Assembly (NCBI RefSeq): GCF_028473645.1
Contig: NZ_CP097269.1
Coordinates: forward strand, 2,498,001-2,562,000
DNA length: 64,000 nt
DNA from: Acidovorax sp. GBBC 1281
GTDB taxonomy: Bacteria; Pseudomonadota; Gammaproteobacteria; Burkholderiales; Burkholderiaceae_C
Direction: 5' to 3'
Shown: piece by piece, positions 61,060 through 64,000 of the stretch
Layout: every line of letters begins with the position of its first letter
How positions within the stretch are numbered: the stretch's first letter is position 1
Program-made: the position numbers and the translations under genes
Notes under the pieces: generated by a model
The model's database searches: none
Told to the model about the DNA's origin: nothing
The model's input: the letters and a program-made list of their open reading frames with translations, nothing else

Positions 61060-61646
61060 GCCGTGGCCCCTGCGGCGGCAGGTGCTTCGCCGGCAAAGAG
61101 CGGCAGCGTGCCGGGGCCGTGCCCTCCACTGGCGGCAGGCACCGCGCCTTCGCGCTGCAGCAGCCAGGCCTTGCGCGGCAGCCCGCCGGCATAGCCCGTC
61201 AGGCTGCCCGCCGAGCCCACCACGCGGTGGCACGGCACGATCACGCTCACCGGGTTGCGGCCCACCGCCGCGCCCACGGCGCGCACGGCCAGCGGCCGCT
61301 CCAGCAGGCGGCTCAGGGCACCGTAGCTGGTGGTGGCGCCGCAGGGAATGCCCAGCAGCGCCTGCCACACGGCCTGCTGGAACCGCGTGCCGCCCGACAG
61401 GTCCAGCGGCAGGTCGAAGCGGGTGCGCCGGCCGTCCAGGTATTCGTGGAACTGGGCCTTGGCGCGCAGCAGCACTGGATGGGCGTCGTCCACGGGCCAG
61501 GCGCCGGGGCCGTCGAGCAACGCTTCGGGCTGGTGGCGCTGCCCGTCGAACCACAGGCCCGACAGGCCCAGCGGCGAGGCGGACAGGCGCACGTCGCCCA
61601 GCGGGGTGGGCGTGCGGCTTTGCACGGTGAGGGGATGGAACTGCAT
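61056..61646 (-). CDS. ogt: Methylated-DNA--protein-cysteine S-methyltransferase (Ogt type)
   Basis: The 196-residue protein carries the active-site PCHRVVGS (Cys139), the preceding GRNPVSVIV, the helix-turn-helix GTRFQQAVWQALLGIPCGAT and the helix SYGALSRLLERP. It transfers O6-methyl groups from guanine to its own cysteine in a suicide reaction. From ATG 61646 it begins MQFHPLTVQSRT. It sits between the Ada-AlkA fusion gene and the EamA gene on the same strand. Confidence 0.93.
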   Translation of the reverse strand: MQFHPLTVQSRTPTPLGDVRLSASPLGLSGLWFDGQRHQPEALLDGPGAWPVDDAHPVLLRAKAQFHEYLDGRRTRFDLPLDLSGGTRFQQAVWQALLGIPCGATTSYGALSRLLERPLAVRAVGAAVGRNPVSVIVPCHRVVGSAGSLTGYAGGLPRKAWLLQREGAVPAASGGHGPGTLPLFAGEAPAAAGATA

Positions 61647-61696
61647 GATCGAATCCAAGGTAAAAAGTGGCTCCAGCACAATGAATGCGCCGGCAT

Positions 61697-61719
61697 ATTG
61701 CTATGTTTTTAATAGTGAT
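61697..61719. repeat. Short palindromic repeat, copy 3, at the 3' end of the AlkA gene
   Basis: ATTGCTAT (61697-61704) pairs imperfectly with ATAGTGAT (61712-61719) across seven bases, with two mismatched positions. It belongs to the same family as 28662-28682 and 49543-49563. The stop codon of the AlkA gene (61701-61703, minus strand) lies inside it. Confidence 0.5.
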
Positions 61720-63254
61720 TGCGTGGTGGGCGCCCCCGAGGCCGTGGGCGTGCTCCCCAGCGTCCACGCCCGGATCACCGCATAGCTGCGCCACGGCCGC
61801 CACGCTTGCGACGCGGCCGTGGCCGCCTGGGCCGCGCGCGGCGCGCCCTGCACGCCCAGCGCCTTGTGCAGCGCCACGTCGCCCGCCGGAAACGCATCGG
61901 GCCAGCGCAGCGCCCGCATGGCGATGTACTGCGCCGTCCAGTCGCCGATACCCGGCAGCCCGCACAGCGCCGCCGTGGTGGCCGCCACGTCGGCCGCGCC
62001 GTGCAGCGCCAGGCGCCCGCTGTCCACCGCCTGCGCCAGCGCCACGATGGCGGCCTGCCGCTGGCGCACGATGCCCAACTGCCCCAGCGCATGGCCCGCC
62101 GCGCCGGCCAGCACCGCCGGCGAAGGGAACAGCCGCGTCAGCGCCGGCCAGGGCGTGTCGATGGGCTCGCCGAAGCGCTCCATCAGCCGCTGCGCCAGCG
62201 TGCGGGCCGCGGCCACGGTGATCTGCTGGCCCAGCACGGCGCGCACCGCCAGCTCGAACCCGTCGAATGCGCCGGGCACGCGCAGCCCGTCGCCCTCGGG
62301 AAAGGCACTGTGCAGCACGGCGTTGATGGCCTGCGGGTCGGCGTCCAGGTCGAGCAGGGCGCGCACCCGCGCGATCACCAGCGGCAGCACCGGGTGCAGG
62401 TTGTCGCTGGTCTGCAGCAGCACCTGGGGGCGGTCGGGATCGAACCGGGCGCTCAGCCAGCCGGCATGCACCTGCCCCCCCGCCACCAGCCGCACCGTGC
62501 GGCGCAGGGCCTGCTCGCCCTCGGTGGACACCGACTCCACCGCATGGATCTGCCGCTTGGCGAAAAACGCCAGCAGGGCCGGCACGTCCAGCGGCGGCCG
62601 GTAGGCCAGGCGCACCGTGCTGCTGGCGCCGCCCGCCGTGCCCGCGCCGGTCTTGCGCAACTGCGTGGGGTTGAGCCCGTAGTGCCCGGCAAACGCCGCA
62701 TTGAAGCGCCGCACGCTGCCGAAGCCGCTGGCCAGCGCCACCTGCGTGACGGGCAGGTCGGTGTCGGTCAGCAACTGCTTGGCGGCCAGCAGGCGGCGCG
62801 TCTGCAGGTATTGCAGGGGCGACACGCCCAGAGCCGTCTCGAAGATGCGGCGCAGGTGCCGGTCGCTCACGCCCAGCCGGGCGGCCAGGCGTTGCAGGGG
62901 GGATGGGCCGGTGGCGGCGGCTTCCCAAGCGCCTTCGCCCTCCAGCAGGCGCAGCGCCTCGCGCACCAGGATGTCGGGCGCGTCCTGCACCGACCAGGCC
63001 AGCGCGCGCGGCGCCAGTTCGGGCCGGCAGCGCAGGCAGGGCCGAAAACCCGCGCTCTCGGCCTGCGCGGCCAGCGCGAAGAAGCGGCAATTCTCGCGCC
63101 GCGGCGTGCGCACCGCGCACACCGGCCGGCAGTAGATGCCGGTGGAGGTCACCCCGGTGAAGAACCGGCCGTCGAAGCGCGCATCCCGCGCCGCCATCGC
63201 CCGGTAGCGGGCATCGTCGGCATCGGTGGCCAGGGGAGGGCGGGGCGCTGTCAT
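61701..63254 (-). CDS. alkA: Ada-type regulator/AlkA DNA-3-methyladenine glycosylase fusion
   Basis: The 517-residue protein has an N-terminal Ada metal-binding domain (zinc Cys42 and Cys46 in YCRPVC; Cys73 and Cys76 in RPCLRCRPE) and an AraC-type helix-turn-helix (residues about 100-200, with ARLGVSDRHLRRIFETALGV). An AlkA N-domain follows, and then the HhH-GPD glycosylase (LCGLPGIGDWTAQYIAMRAL, then a catalytic Asp in FPAGDVALHK). Cys42 could accept a methyl group from DNA phosphate and activate the regulator. The alkyltransferase domain usually carried by E. coli Ada is on the separate neighbouring Ogt gene. Confidence 0.94.
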   Translation of the reverse strand: MTAPRPPLATDADDARYRAMAARDARFDGRFFTGVTSTGIYCRPVCAVRTPRRENCRFFALAAQAESAGFRPCLRCRPELAPRALAWSVQDAPDILVREALRLLEGEGAWEAAATGPSPLQRLAARLGVSDRHLRRIFETALGVSPLQYLQTRRLLAAKQLLTDTDLPVTQVALASGFGSVRRFNAAFAGHYGLNPTQLRKTGAGTAGGASSTVRLAYRPPLDVPALLAFFAKRQIHAVESVSTEGEQALRRTVRLVAGGQVHAGWLSARFDPDRPQVLLQTSDNLHPVLPLVIARVRALLDLDADPQAINAVLHSAFPEGDGLRVPGAFDGFELAVRAVLGQQITVAAARTLAQRLMERFGEPIDTPWPALTRLFPSPAVLAGAAGHALGQLGIVRQRQAAIVALAQAVDSGRLALHGAADVAATTAALCGLPGIGDWTAQYIAMRALRWPDAFPAGDVALHKALGVQGAPRAAQAATAASQAWRPWRSYAVIRAWTLGSTPTASGAPTTQSLLKT

Positions 63255-63395
63255 GAAGGGCCATCATAGGCCGGCGACGTGGCAGCGCTGGCCGTTTCCG
63301 GACATGTGCCTGACGCGCCGCGGACGCGCCCGGCGCGTCCGAAGATGCGGCGCCGGCCTACGCGCCGCGGCCCCGGCGGCGCTCGACCCCGCGCC

Positions 63396-63401
63396 TACAA
63401 T
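63396..63401 (+). promoter_or_regulatory. Weak candidate -10 box before the phosphomannomutase gene
   Basis: TACAAT lies about 92 bases upstream of the GTG start, in a GC-rich divergent region between AlkA and the phosphomannomutase gene. No good -35 is visible at the usual distance, so this is only a suggestion. Confidence 0.25.
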
Positions 63402-63492
63402 GCCGCGATCCCGTCCAACGAGAAGGGGCGCCGCAGCGCACCATGCGCCCGCCGCGCCCCGCGATTTCTCCCGAACCGCGAAGGAACCCCCT

Positions 63493-64000
63493 GTGCAGCC
63501 CACGCCCGCCATCTTCAAGGCCTACGACATCCGCGGCATCGTGCCGAGCACCCTGAACGACGAAGTGGCCCGGGGCCTGGGGCGCGCCTTCGGCACCGCC
63601 GCGCGGGCCGAGGGTCAGACGGTGGTGGCCGTGGGGCGCGACGGCCGCCTGTCCGGCCCCTCGCTGGCCTTCGCACTGATCGCCGGGCTGGTGGATGCCG
63701 GCATCGAGGTCATCGACATCGGCCCCGCCACCACCCCCATGCTCTACTTTGCCGCCCACACCCTGTGCCACAGCGGCATCCAGGTCACCGGCAGCCACAA
63801 CCCCAAGGACTACAACGGCTTCAAGATGGTGCTGGCCGGCCGCGCCATCTACGGCGACGAGATCCAGGCCCTGCGCCGCACCATGGAAGAAGAAAGCTGG
63901 ACGCTGGCCCAGGGCGGCAGCGTGCGCCAGGCCGACGTACTGCCCGCCTACGTGCAGCGCATCACCTCCGACGTCAAGCTCGCCCGCCCCATGAAGATCG
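63493..64000 (+). CDS. Phosphomannomutase/phosphoglucomutase, 3'-truncated by the window
   Basis: The visible 169 residues from GTG 63493 (QPTPAIFKAYDIRGIVPSTL) include the phosphosugar-binding GRDGRLSGPSLAFALIAGL, the active-site phosphoserine loop GIQVTGSHNPKDYNGFKMVL, and begin domain 2. The protein exchanges phosphate between C1 and C6 of mannose or glucose phosphates (AlgC/ManB type). The remaining part is beyond the window. An AAGGA site (63481-63485) stands before the GTG. Confidence 0.92.
   Translation, partial: MQPTPAIFKAYDIRGIVPSTLNDEVARGLGRAFGTAARAEGQTVVAVGRDGRLSGPSLAFALIAGLVDAGIEVIDIGPATTPMLYFAAHTLCHSGIQVTGSHNPKDYNGFKMVLAGRAIYGDEIQALRRTMEEESWTLAQGGSVRQADVLPAYVQRITSDVKLARPMKI

Noticed and set aside
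60124..63267. A single 1047-codon minus-strand frame spanning the EamA, Ogt and AlkA genes
   Set aside because: Only its last 311 codons (EamA) look like protein; the upstream part reads the Ogt and AlkA genes out of frame.

Overview
The window looks like chromosome of a high-GC betaproteobacterium of the Comamonadaceae (Acidovorax/Paracidovorax type). That placement is inferred from the very GC-rich codon use, the Bug-family solute receptor, the PepSY/DUF3649 iron locus, the MDR/MFS/EamA gene complement and the short TTGCTATT-type palindromes. No rRNA or tRNA is present to fix the taxon, and I saw no CRISPR array.

Region 1 (1-19795) is the right half of a Mu-like transposable prophage. It runs from a truncated portal gene (Mu gp29/DUF935 type) through a MuF head protein with a PBECR2-like nuclease tail, gpG, an ADP-ribosyltransferase-like gene paired with a tiny membrane protein, a protease with nested scaffold, a decoration protein, a gpT capsid and gp35/36/37-like head-tail genes. 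It then changes to a non-contractile tail: tube, G/GT chaperones joined by a textbook -1 frameshift signal, a 1792-residue lambda-H-type tape measure, one tip-like protein with a carbohydrate-binding-like module, a fibre, a glycine-rich adhesin and a DUF4376 protein. It ends with a Com-like zinc protein overlapping a C5-cytosine methyltransferase, then a candidate transposase-bound right end at about 19795.

Region 2 (19796-26256) is an iron-uptake locus: ECF sigma factor, FecR-like anti-sigma factor, TonB receptor with signalling domain, PepSY reductase-like membrane protein and DUF3649 protein. The prophage sits directly upstream of its promoter. Region 3 (26284-37351) is ordinary chromosome: alpha/beta hydrolase, EVE protein, SNF2 helicase with a 9-bp minisatellite, EcsC and GlsB-type membrane proteins, NlpC/P60 peptidase, PQQ-type sugar dehydrogenase, isochorismatase-like hydrolase, VOC and GFA proteins, and secreted proteins of unknown role.

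Region 4 (37542-44734) shows decay. An EamA exporter gene is split by a 1282-bp IS5-family element with a 4-bp target duplication, beside its divergent LysR gene. A chemoreceptor gene carries a frameshift. PrpE (propionyl-CoA synthetase) is intact. Region 5 (44802-49400) is an AT-richer minus-strand operon: Zn dehydrogenase, RibD-type reductase, HAD phosphatase, DUF1349 protein and MFS transporter. Its product is unknown to me and it looks acquired. Region 6 (49684-64000) holds a large PAS-GGDEF-EAL protein; a probable IclR-controlled catabolic operon (Bug receptor, enoyl-CoA hydratase, ADP-forming acyl-CoA synthetase, MmgE/PrpD); an alkylation-repair cluster (Ada-AlkA fusion, Ogt, overlapping EamA gene); and the start of a phosphomannomutase/phosphoglucomutase gene.
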